This document shows, piece after piece, positions 9,335 to 16,731 of a stretch of DNA of 53,908 nt. The notes beneath the pieces are model-generated. The model saw only the letters and a list, made by a program, of their open reading frames with translations. It searched no databases and had not been told where the DNA came from. The stretch is taken from the NCBI GenBank assembly GCA_017620345.1, contig JAFZQP010000001.1, forward strand, positions 1 to 53,908, in the 5' to 3' direction. Position 1 is the first letter of the stretch. Each line of letters begins with the position of its first letter. The stretch is from Lachnospiraceae bacterium (GTDB taxonomy: Bacteria; Bacillota_A; Clostridia; Lachnospirales; Lachnospiraceae). A program made the position numbers and the translations under genes.

Positions 9335-9479
9335 TTCCGATACACTCCAGACATATATTGGTTGATTTTCGGTTTACCGTCTTTACTTCACCTCTGTATG
9401 CTCCGTATACGCATGCTGCTATTGATACGATAAGCAGCACGATGGCAACAGGGCGGTGAAGATCTTTTGATCCTGTCAT
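9327..9479 (-). CDS. CD1871A-type CXXC membrane peptide
   Basis: About 50 residues: one membrane segment (HRPVAIVLLIVSIAACVYGA) and a C-terminus ending in CLECIGIG, the hallmark of the CD1871A family of CXXC peptides. The frame is open further upstream to 9563, but GGTGGAG lies 7 bases before the ATG at 9479, which fixes the start. Its stop overlaps the TTG start of the 4Fe-4S gene, so the two are coupled. The CxxC pair next to the membrane suggests thiol/disulfide exchange or metal binding; this is inference. Confidence 0.85.
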   Translation of the reverse strand: MTGSKDLHRPVAIVLLIVSIAACVYGAYRGEVKTVNRKSTNICLECIGIG

Positions 9480-9519
9480 GATATGACTCCACCTGTGAAA
9501 CGTCGGTCCATTTGGTTTG

Positions 9520-10581
9520 TTACATATCTGAAAGCAGCTTTTCAACTGTCTTACGGTACCCATCAGGATGCGCTCCGATTATTGGCTTTCCCAATATCGT
9601 TCCGTCAGAATCAACAAAGTATGTGGTCGGATATGCCTCAAGTCCCACTGCATCTCCTATACTCTCCGGACAGATGATGTTCTGATATGATACTCCGATA
9701 TCGTCCAATATATCCTTTGCATCTTCGAGACCTTCCGGGTCTTCGCCGTCCATAAGAAATCCTATGACTGCGCAGCCCTTTTTCTTAAGCTCTTTATCGA
9801 TCTCATCGAGTTCAGGGATCTCTCCGACACAGGGACCGCACCAGCTTGCCCACATATTAACGACCGTCACCTTATTTTTCGCAAAAATATCCTCTGTATT
9901 GACGGATTTACCGTTTACGTCCTTGCCTGAAAAACACAGTTCCGAAGCTCCCGCTCCTGATTTTTTTCCTTTCGTATCACTATCAGATGTTGACGACCCG
10001 TCACTCTCCCTGTGAACGGTTCCGTCCTCAAGATTACTGATCACATCCGGTGCATCGATCTTGATCGTTGCATCATCTCCGTTGGGAGTAAGCTCTATCG
10101 TGTACTTGAAGCCTTCCACGGTTTTAAAACCTTCACCCGGGTCATCTGTCTCACAATGATCAAATGTGATCAGCACTCCGTCATCACCGTGAGCTGCGAA
10201 TGTACCCGTATCTTTGTTTCTCCATCCCGTACAGGTTGCTTTTCTGTCGCTTGTCAGTTCTATCTTGTAACTGCCGGCCCAGTTATTCTCTTCATCATAA
10301 CCGTCTGTGTACCAAACACCTACGGCATTATCTTCCTGTTCCTTCCACTTCTGTGCGAATGCATCGTCTATATCACCGTCATCTCCATTTTCGTTTGTAT
10401 CAGCATCCGCATCATCTTCCTGATACTCCTCCGGATCTTCATATTCTTCATCATATTCTTCCTCATCGAGATACAGATCTTCCTCTGATTCCGGAGCAGG
10501 TGCTTCAGCTGCTGTTTTGCCGCATCCAATCATGCTTATTCCGACGGTTGCGGCGATCATTATCGCAATTATCCTCTTCAT
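9520..10581 (-). CDS. TlpA-like thioredoxin-fold lipoprotein with N-terminal extra domain
   Basis: 353 residues from the ATG at 10581, which follows AGGAGGG; the frame runs open upstream but without a start signal. There is a lipobox MIGC (Cys20), then an acidic linker (about 30-75). A beta-rich domain follows (about 78-190; GVWYTDGY, then alternating strands) resembling a lipocalin-like fold, then a Ser/Thr linker. The C-terminal TlpA/ResA-type thioredoxin domain carries WASWCGPC (Cys248, Cys251) and the cis-proline segment EAYPTTYFVD. It probably reduces disulfides outside the membrane. The CXXC peptide and 4Fe-4S membrane protein directly downstream are plausible electron donors. Confidence 0.9.
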   Translation of the reverse strand: MKRIIAIMIAATVGISMIGCGKTAAEAPAPESEEDLYLDEEEYDEEYEDPEEYQEDDADADTNENGDDGDIDDAFAQKWKEQEDNAVGVWYTDGYDEENNWAGSYKIELTSDRKATCTGWRNKDTGTFAAHGDDGVLITFDHCETDDPGEGFKTVEGFKYTIELTPNGDDATIKIDAPDVISNLEDGTVHRESDGSSTSDSDTKGKKSGAGASELCFSGKDVNGKSVNTEDIFAKNKVTVVNMWASWCGPCVGEIPELDEIDKELKKKGCAVIGFLMDGEDPEGLEDAKDILDDIGVSYQNIICPESIGDAVGLEAYPTTYFVDSDGTILGKPIIGAHPDGYRKTVEKLLSDM

Positions 10582-10665
10582 AAATATCCCTCCTTTATAT
10601 GCAAAACATTTATCTACAATGTAACATAACCCCTCTTCCAAGTAAATGAAAAGTAGTAAAACATA

Positions 10666-10674
10666 TGCTATAAT
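10666..10674 (+). promoter_or_regulatory. Extended -10 promoter of holA (leaderless candidate)
   Basis: TGCTATAAT (extended -10, TATAAT at 10669-10674) ends 6 bases before the holA ATG at 10681. Transcription would therefore begin at or next to the start codon. No Shine-Dalgarno sequence precedes this ATG and no good -35 is seen. Confidence 0.6.
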
Positions 10675-10680
10675 CTTCGC

Positions 10681-11667
10681 ATGAAACAACTTGAAGCGGA
10701 CATCAAAAACAAAATCTATAAAAAGCTGTATGTCCTTTTCGGGCCGCAGAGTTATAACAGAAAGCGTTACGTAAAAGCACTTACGGATCTGTTCCTTCCT
10801 CAAAACGACGAGATCAATCTGACATCATTCTACGGAAAGAAGGTTGACCTCAAAGAAGTATACGAACTAGCGCAGACGATGCCATTTTTGGCCGAAAGGC
10901 GTGTGATCGTCCTCGAGAATACCGAACTGTTTACGAAGACATCCGAAGAACTGGCCGAACTGCTTGAAAGCATCCCGGACAGCTGCTGCATCATCTTTTC
11001 GGAGGAGAAGATCGACGCCCGCCTCAAACAGACCAAGACCGCCAAGTCTGTCGGATGCGTTGCGGAATTTGGTGATCTGTCAGAGGCCGATATGCGAAAC
11101 TGGATCCTTAACAGGCTGTCAAAGGAACACAGGCAGATAACGCAAAATGCTCTTGAATTGTTCCTTACAAGATGCGGTGATGATATGTGGCAGGTTTCAA
11201 ATGAGCTTGAAAAAGTCATATCATACACGTTCAATAAAGACGGTATAAGACCTGAAGATATCGAGGCGGTTATCCCTCCTCTTCCCGAGGATAAGATCTT
11301 TAAGATGATAGACGCCATGATAGCCGGCAATACAAAGGAAATGTTCCGGTATTACTCGGATCTTCTGCTCCTTCGCAGCAATCTGCGCGGCATCCTTGCA
11401 CTCATCACAGAACAGTTCCGGCTGATGCTGCACGTCAAGGAAATGTCTGAGGATAATGTCAGCATAAAAGACATGGCGACAGCTCTGAAGATGCGTGACA
11501 CGCGTGTCAAAATGGCGTTGCCAGTCGCAAGAAAGAGTAGTAAAATCAACCTTGTACGAGCGATCGATATGTGTGCGCAAACAGACGAGCGTATCAAAAA
11601 CGGTCAGACAAATGAACAGATAGGGCTTGAGACTCTGCTCAATGAATTATGCCACATCGATCTGTAG
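10681..11667 (+). CDS. holA: DNA polymerase III delta subunit
   Basis: 328 residues, normal length for HolA, the clamp-loader subunit that opens the sliding clamp. The N-terminus MKQLEADIKNKIYKKLYVLFGPQSYNR-like block corresponds to the family start (KxxxVYLLYGxExY), so the ATG at 10681 is almost certainly right although it lacks a Shine-Dalgarno. The segment DMWQVSNELEKVISY and the C-terminal helical collar region are as expected. An extended -10 lies immediately upstream. A small coiled-coil gene follows 25 bases downstream with a good ribosome binding site. Confidence 0.95.
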   Translation: MKQLEADIKNKIYKKLYVLFGPQSYNRKRYVKALTDLFLPQNDEINLTSFYGKKVDLKEVYELAQTMPFLAERRVIVLENTELFTKTSEELAELLESIPDSCCIIFSEEKIDARLKQTKTAKSVGCVAEFGDLSEADMRNWILNRLSKEHRQITQNALELFLTRCGDDMWQVSNELEKVISYTFNKDGIRPEDIEAVIPPLPEDKIFKMIDAMIAGNTKEMFRYYSDLLLLRSNLRGILALITEQFRLMLHVKEMSEDNVSIKDMATALKMRDTRVKMALPVARKSSKINLVRAIDMCAQTDERIKNGQTNEQIGLETLLNELCHIDL

Positions 11668-11692
11668 ATGCTAAATAAGGGAGGTACATGAT

Positions 11693-12031
11693 ATGTCGGA
11701 TATTACTGAAATCATCACCGATGCCATAACAACAGTTGCGGACAAAGCGCGTGAATACGGCGAGATAGCAAGGCTTCAGGCCCTTATCAAAGCTGAAGAA
11801 GCCAAGAAGCAGGAATATTATTATAAACTCGGCAAGAAGTATTACGAGATATACAAGGATGCTCCCGCATCCGATCTTTCGGAATATATGAAGAAGCTTA
11901 TAATTGCAGACGAAAAGATAGAAGACTACCGTGAAGATCTGAAGGTGGCTTCAGCCAAAGAAGAGCCTGACTCTGCTGACAGTTCAGAAGCGGCTGAGGA
12001 GTCAACTGAGCACTTTGACGAGACTGTTTAG
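11693..12031 (+). CDS. Small helical protein, unknown function
   Basis: 112 residues, helical throughout, with no signal or membrane segment. The middle (about 20-80) is rich in Glu/Lys/Ala and likely forms a coiled coil, and the tail is acidic and low-complexity. The ribosome binding site GGGAGG is 8 bases before the ATG. It follows holA and is probably cotranscribed. Its last 134 bases are antisense to the 3' end of the convergent SGNH gene, and its stop codon lies in a hairpin. I recognise the general type as common in Lachnospiraceae but not a function. Confidence 0.75.
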   Translation: MSDITEIITDAITTVADKAREYGEIARLQALIKAEEAKKQEYYYKLGKKYYEIYKDAPASDLSEYMKKLIIADEKIEDYREDLKVASAKEEPDSADSSEAAEESTEHFDETV

Positions 12032-12890
12032 TCTCGTCCTCTGCCCGGATCCTGTCATCACGATACTGCTGTTTCTTTGTTTCCATACCCTGCATGCCTT
12101 CTTCGTATGTCTGTCTGGCAACCATCCGGTTGCTTTCGCTTAACATTCGCAGTTCTTCAGCTTTTACAGCCAGATATGATGCAATATAGTTTCTTATCGT
12201 TGCCGCCCATATCGCATATGCCTTATTTGTCAGATGGACACTTCCGTCTGACGAAAAAGATGCCGCCAGATGTCCGGTTTCATCCTTCAAAGGGGTAGCG
12301 ATATCAACATAGTACATGTTCGGGACCACCTCACAGTATCCCTGCATGAACGCATTAAAAGCAGTAACTTTATCGTTGTTTACGTTGCTGCGGGCCGTTG
12401 TGGGCGTGCAGCTTTCAATAAAGATCGTAACTGCAGGATTATCAGCCAGAATCCCTGCAAGATATTCCTGATATCTTGCTATGGCCGATTCAACCGCGGT
12501 CTTTCCTACAAGATCATTGGTTCCCATACAAATGAAAACATACGATGCGCCACACTGGCTGATGGCATCCTTTGCTCTCATCGGCTGCCCGCCATACACC
12601 GGAAGATACTTGGAGGCACTGTTGGCATCACTCCAAAATGAATAACTGACTCTTGTCAGCATCGTAGCTTCTCCGAGAGGTTCGTGCCCCATGGCATTGT
12701 TATACATCGTAAGCCCCTCTCCTACCGAATTGCCGACAAAAGCAGACTGTGCCAGGAACACATCCACCGGATCGGGAGCCGGTACAGTCTCTGCCGTTTC
12801 AGCAGCATTAACAAAGTCGGCTGCTGCAGTAGCGACGGCTGCTGCAGTGATCACTGCAATGACGGTTTTTTTCACAAAAGATCTTATCAT
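11898..12890 (-). CDS. Secreted SGNH/GDSL hydrolase
   Basis: 330 residues: signal peptide (about 1-30), then an SGNH domain. Block I reads FVGNSVGEGL (GNS in place of GDS), block III GTND, and block V DGSVHL, so Ser, Asn, Asp and His are all present. A helical, Gln/Arg-rich C-terminal extension follows (from about 235). The last 45 residues are encoded antisense to the convergent holA-linked gene and look like low-constraint read-on sequence. The ATG overlaps the stop of the radical SAM gene by 4 bases, so it is coupled to the Memo-AMMECR1/radical SAM genes. The esterase or deacylase substrate is unknown. Confidence 0.85.
   Translation of the reverse strand: MIRSFVKKTVIAVITAAAVATAAADFVNAAETAETVPAPDPVDVFLAQSAFVGNSVGEGLTMYNNAMGHEPLGEATMLTRVSYSFWSDANSASKYLPVYGGQPMRAKDAISQCGASYVFICMGTNDLVGKTAVESAIARYQEYLAGILADNPAVTIFIESCTPTTARSNVNNDKVTAFNAFMQGYCEVVPNMYYVDIATPLKDETGHLAASFSSDGSVHLTNKAYAIWAATIRNYIASYLAVKAEELRMLSESNRMVARQTYEEGMQGMETKKQQYRDDRIRAEDETKQSRQSAQLTPQPLLNCQQSQALLWLKPPSDLHGSLLSFRLQL
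12017..12038. terminator. Hairpin containing the stop codon of the small holA-linked gene
   Basis: GACGAGACT pairs perfectly with AGTCTCGTC around a 4-base loop, and the TAG stop is part of the stem. There is no U-run on either side, so it may act as a weak terminator or a 3'-end stabiliser rather than a classical terminator. Confidence 0.45.
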
Positions 12891-13702
12891 ACGTTTCCAA
12901 GAAATACGTTTTCAAGTGTTTTTGCTGCAATATCCCTGAATCTGTATAACACGTCAAGATCTGTCGGCGGAGTATCCCTCATATCTCCGGCAGGAAAGAA
13001 TCTCGTTATATGAAGCGGTATCTTCGCATCTATAGCTTCAATGAGTGACACTACCCGAGCGATATCCTCATCCGTATCGTTAAATCCGGGAACGACCAGG
13101 GTGGTCAGTTCCACATGTCTTCCATATTCAGAGGCGCTTCTGATATTTGCAAGTATCAGGTCGAGATCCCCGCCTACTTGCGCATATTTTTCCGGTTTGG
13201 GACTTTTAAGGTCTATGTTATATGCATCAACATACTTAAGAAGTTCATCAAACCTGCTGCGTGAAAGCATCCCATTTGTGACCATGACGTTTACCAGACC
13301 ATTTTGCTTTGCAAGTCGCGCACAGTCAAGTACAAATTCGTATCCGACAGATGGCTCATTGTAAGTATAGGCTATACCGATATTACCCCTGGCCCTTGTT
13401 TCTTCCGCAATGGCAATAAGTTCTTCGCATGTCAGCGTATCAGCTTCGACGGGACCTCTCGATATCGAATCATTCTGACACCACATACAGCGCATGTTGC
13501 ACCCGTACGAACCCGCAGATAATATTTTCGATCCCGGGTGGTACATGGCAAGAGGTTTTTTTTCGATGGGATCCAGGGCAAGCGATGTGATCTTGCCGTA
13601 ATTACTGCAGACTACCTTTTTTCCGCAAACGGTCCTGGCATGACAAAGCCCGTCACCGCCTTCGCTGATATCGCAGTTATGAGAACAGTTATCGCAGATC
13701 AT
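12887..13702 (-). CDS. amrS: AmmeMemoRadiSam system radical SAM enzyme
   Basis: 271 residues. The radical SAM cluster motif is C-x3-C-x2-C (Cys68, Cys72, Cys75; SYGCNMRCMWC), and the N-terminus carries extra cysteines (Cys3, 6, 10, 20) typical of this PflA-like subfamily. It shares a 4-base overlap with the Memo-AMMECR1 gene upstream and another with the SGNH gene downstream. The trio AMMECR1, Memo and radical SAM is a known conserved gene set. Its reaction is not established as far as I know, so I give only the family. Confidence 0.92.
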   Translation of the reverse strand: MICDNCSHNCDISEGGDGLCHARTVCGKKVVCSNYGKITSLALDPIEKKPLAMYHPGSKILSAGSYGCNMRCMWCQNDSISRGPVEADTLTCEELIAIAEETRARGNIGIAYTYNEPSVGYEFVLDCARLAKQNGLVNVMVTNGMLSRSRFDELLKYVDAYNIDLKSPKPEKYAQVGGDLDLILANIRSASEYGRHVELTTLVVPGFNDTDEDIARVVSLIEAIDAKIPLHITRFFPAGDMRDTPPTDLDVLYRFRDIAAKTLENVFLGNV

Positions 13703-15009
13703 GTATGTCTTTCCACCGTGAATCTTTCTATCTCGATATCCTCATCAGGATCGATCCCGCCTTTTCTGCAAGCTATGTCTATCTGCTCTTCGACAGTATC
13801 CACGCCTTCAAGGTTCGGCAGGAGCAATCCTCTTCTGTGCCCTTTCGAAACTATAACGCCGTATTTTCTGACATCAAGTTCGTCAACCGATGCAGGCTCC
13901 GGCGTGCCCATAACATCTATCGTATATTCAAGCTTATCCAGTTCACCGGCTCTTACAGGTTCAAACCTGGGATCGGATGTCGCCGCACTGATAGCCAGCT
14001 CGCACGTTTCAGTCAGTGTATCGTCGCATGTCGGAAGGATCGTTCCGATGCAGCCCCTAAGCTGACCGGCGATCTTAATGCACACGAACACTCCCGCCTT
14101 CTCCTTACGGAAAAAATCAGGAAACTGCGCCTGTTCATCGGATGAAAGTCTCCGGCGGGTCGTTACATATTTTTCAAGAGATGCCCTGGCAAGCTTAACA
14201 TACCAGTTCTCGCATTCAAATATGCAAACACCGTATCCTACTCCGAACGTCCCCTCATATGACAGGAAATCCGGTGTGATCTTATAATCCTGAAGTGACC
14301 CTGCCAGCATAACAAACCCTGGATAACCACAGTTTGCCGACAGGTCGTTGACCTTTTTATCTATAAGGGTAAAATCCTCAAGCCTGCCGCTTTTCATAAC
14401 GTCAGTTACTTTTTTATCAAATTCCGGGCCTTCCTTTATATACCCATAAGGCCCGTCCTCTTTAAGCTTATGCGAAAGGTCACCGCTGGCTATGATGACC
14501 GCCTTTCTTCCCACATGGGCTATGGCCCTTTCTATAAGATAACCCATATCATACAGCACATCATCATCGAGCATGCACGGAGATATACGAACTATCCTGT
14601 ACGGCGGAAGCGGAGTGTCATATGCCCTGTTGATAAAATACAGCGGGACGAACGCTCCGTGATCTATTGTTTCTGCTTCTTCTTCGGAATACACCAGCGG
14701 AATACCGAATTCTCTGCAAAGATCCGCTATCTCGTCAGACAGTTCCGTATCGTAACGGTAACAGATATCAGGCTCGGGAGCGTTAAATCTCGCCAGGTTC
14801 CCGTATCCCTTTTCTCCTTTTGTTATATGAAACGCATCCCGGTACATTGGTCCGTGAGGCGATATTATAACGATCGTCTCCGGATCATACTTCAAAATAT
14901 CCTTTGCGACCTTATCGAACGACTCTTCCGTCGCCATGATCTTTTTGATCTCATCGCCTCCGACTTCAGGAACTGCTATCGGAGGATGCGGTACTATATA
15001 AGCTCTCAT
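13699..15009 (-). CDS. Fused Memo-like / AMMECR1 protein of the AmmeMemoRadiSam system
   Basis: 436 residues. The N-terminal half (about 1-260) is a Memo/class III dioxygenase-like domain with the candidate metal-ligand segments ISPHGPMYRD, TIDHGAFVPL and SGDLSHK. The C-terminal half (about 270-436) is an AMMECR1 domain, including GVFVCIKIAGQLRGCIGT and the SDPRFEPV segment. The start is the ATG at 15009 preceded by AAGGAG; the frame is open to a TTG at 15027 but that lies in the hairpin of the upstream gene. The fusion supports the two domains acting together with the coupled radical SAM enzyme. Confidence 0.92.
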   Translation of the reverse strand: MRAYIVPHPPIAVPEVGGDEIKKIMATEESFDKVAKDILKYDPETIVIISPHGPMYRDAFHITKGEKGYGNLARFNAPEPDICYRYDTELSDEIADLCREFGIPLVYSEEEAETIDHGAFVPLYFINRAYDTPLPPYRIVRISPCMLDDDVLYDMGYLIERAIAHVGRKAVIIASGDLSHKLKEDGPYGYIKEGPEFDKKVTDVMKSGRLEDFTLIDKKVNDLSANCGYPGFVMLAGSLQDYKITPDFLSYEGTFGVGYGVCIFECENWYVKLARASLEKYVTTRRRLSSDEQAQFPDFFRKEKAGVFVCIKIAGQLRGCIGTILPTCDDTLTETCELAISAATSDPRFEPVRAGELDKLEYTIDVMGTPEPASVDELDVRKYGVIVSKGHRRGLLLPNLEGVDTVEEQIDIACRKGGIDPDEDIEIERFTVERHT

Positions 15010-15027
15010 TTTTCTCCTTAAATGCAA

Positions 15028-15048
15028 AAGGCGCGTTAAGCGCGCCTT
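15028..15048 (-). terminator. Hairpin enclosing the stop codon of the J-domain gene
   Basis: On the minus strand AAGGCGCG-CTTAA-CGCGCCTT is a perfect stem with the TAA stop in the loop, followed by TTGCATTT. The next gene's AAGGAG comes right after. Ribosomes finishing the J-domain gene would sit on the hairpin, so it could act as a translation-linked attenuator or weak terminator. Confidence 0.6.
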
Positions 15049-15602
15049 CTTTTTCCATACGAATCACATTCTCGGATCAGCCGGTCATAAACACGATTGA
15101 CCGATTTGACCATTTCCGTGTCTCCCCCGAGGCAATCGGGATGAAACATCTTCATCAGATCCTTGTATCGCTTCTTCAGCAGAAGTATGTTATCTGCACC
15201 ACAGAACAGGATATCTGCAGCTTCATTGGTATCATATATGTTGGAGGCCGCAAGCCTCTCCCGCAACTGAGCTTCCTGTTGTCTCATTGAAGCTTCTCTT
15301 GAATTAAGTGCCTGTCTGTCTCTGTCCAGCTCTTCGAAACCTCTCTTGATAACTTCGTGCTTCTTCTCGATCAGTTCCTCTTCAAGCTTCATTTCGCGTA
15401 TCCTGGATGCAAGATGTTCCTCGTATCTGCGATTTTCCTTAAGGGTATTGTCCTGTTCCCTCTCAAAATCCTTAATACGTTCCTCAAACTCCTGCTTCTC
15501 GTCACGAAGCCTTATGCTTTCCTTAAACAGCCACAACTTTAACTCCTTGAGTTCATCCTCCCCGGACGACTCAATCTTGGCAAAGATCTCCTCCACGCTC
15601 AT
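15036..15602 (-). CDS. Coiled-coil protein with C-terminal J domain
   Basis: 188 residues from the ATG at 15602 (MSVEEIF, after GAGGGAAG); the longer open frame to 15707 lacks a start signal. Residues about 15-120 are a long charged coiled coil. The C-terminus (about 128-180) is a J domain with the HPD triad at 154-156 (KMFHPDCLGG), which would stimulate an Hsp70 partner. The J domain at the C-terminal end of a coiled coil is unlike DnaJ itself, and the client is unknown. The 195 bases upstream (15603-15797) hold no gene; TTTACA with an AT-rich -10-like stretch is a possible promoter. Confidence 0.82.
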   Translation of the reverse strand: MSVEEIFAKIESSGEDELKELKLWLFKESIRLRDEKQEFEERIKDFEREQDNTLKENRRYEEHLASRIREMKLEEELIEKKHEVIKRGFEELDRDRQALNSREASMRQQEAQLRERLAASNIYDTNEAADILFCGADNILLLKKRYKDLMKMFHPDCLGGDTEMVKSVNRVYDRLIRECDSYGKRRRA

Positions 15603-15797
15603 TATACTTCCCTCATTACGGACTAAGTCCAATCTGTTTATATTCCCCTTTGCAGCCCGCCTGTATTGCAGCAAACGCAACAACGAGTAGACCACATATA
15701 TTAACATACCATATGTTGTGTAAACTGTATACCTTATTTTTAATTATTTTTTGGGTTTTTTACAAAGTGTAGTCATATATAGCCGGTCATGTGACGA

Positions 15798-16661
15798 TCA
15801 GGCCTGGGCGATCCTCGGAAACATGAACCTTTCATTTCCTGCCGACTCAAAAAATCCGCCTCTGACGAACAATACATTTTCATCATCCTCTATCGCTACC
15901 TGGTCAAATCCGGTATTGTTTTCCGGCGTGAACATAAGATATACCGAACCGACGTCGCTGCCGAAGGATGATATGACTTCGCCGAGACCGATCTTTTCTC
16001 CCGTGAAAACAGCATACAGATACAGGCGCCGGTCCTCGATGCGGGCGATGGCATATGATTCACACGACGGCAGATAATAAACACAGTCAGACAGAGGACC
16101 GGTTATATGAAACATGAAAAGACCCGGGTTATTTACCATTATCCTCTCCCCGTACTGGCCTTTCTTCTGTATTATGTCAACCATCCTGTCTCTGTCTTCT
16201 TCGGAATCAACCGGTACTTTTTCAATATTAGCTCTATTAGTTATGTTAACTCTTTTTCTGCATTGGTATTCTTTTATCTTTCTGAACCCGAACTGCTCAT
16301 AGAACTCTGTCATATTATCTTCAGCATACAGAAAAGTACCTTCAAAGGAACGTTCGCAGTCGCTTATGACTTTTTCCATTATCCGGCTGCAATACCCCTT
16401 ATTCCTTTGATCCCTGCCGGTCATGACGGTTCCGAGCTGGGCAAGATGATGTACCCTCGATCTGAGCTTGATATTACATACGCTGACGGATACGTTTGAC
16501 ACGATCCTTCCTTCTTCCGCAACAGAATACGGAATATAATCATCCCGCCAGAAGCCGGCATCATACCAGCTGCGAAGATCAATCCCGAATGTCTCATTCG
16601 CGAGATCGCAAAGACTTCCCCGAAGCATCTCATTGTCCCTGTAACCTTTAATGATCTCCAT
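15798..16661 (-). CDS. GNAT family N-acetyltransferase
   Basis: 287 residues from the ATG at 16661, preceded by GGAGG at 7 bases; an upstream in-frame ATG at 16688 lacks this. The GNAT acetyl-CoA motif is visible as GTVMTGRDQRNKGYCSRIM (about 90-108), followed by LYAEDNMTEFYEQFGF. The C-terminal half (about 150-287) is a further alpha/beta region, as in two-domain acetyltransferases. The substrate is unknown. It lies downstream of comEC on the opposite side of the J-domain gene and has no clear functional partner here. Confidence 0.85.
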   Translation of the reverse strand: MEIIKGYRDNEMLRGSLCDLANETFGIDLRSWYDAGFWRDDYIPYSVAEEGRIVSNVSVSVCNIKLRSRVHHLAQLGTVMTGRDQRNKGYCSRIMEKVISDCERSFEGTFLYAEDNMTEFYEQFGFRKIKEYQCRKRVNITNRANIEKVPVDSEEDRDRMVDIIQKKGQYGERIMVNNPGLFMFHITGPLSDCVYYLPSCESYAIARIEDRRLYLYAVFTGEKIGLGEVISSFGSDVGSVYLMFTPENNTGFDQVAIEDDENVLFVRGGFFESAGNERFMFPRIAQA

Positions 16662-16731
16662 CACTTGTCCTCCGACTTCCATGAACACTCAACACAGCCT
16701 TTATTATATAATCATCCCGGTTCAAATACAA

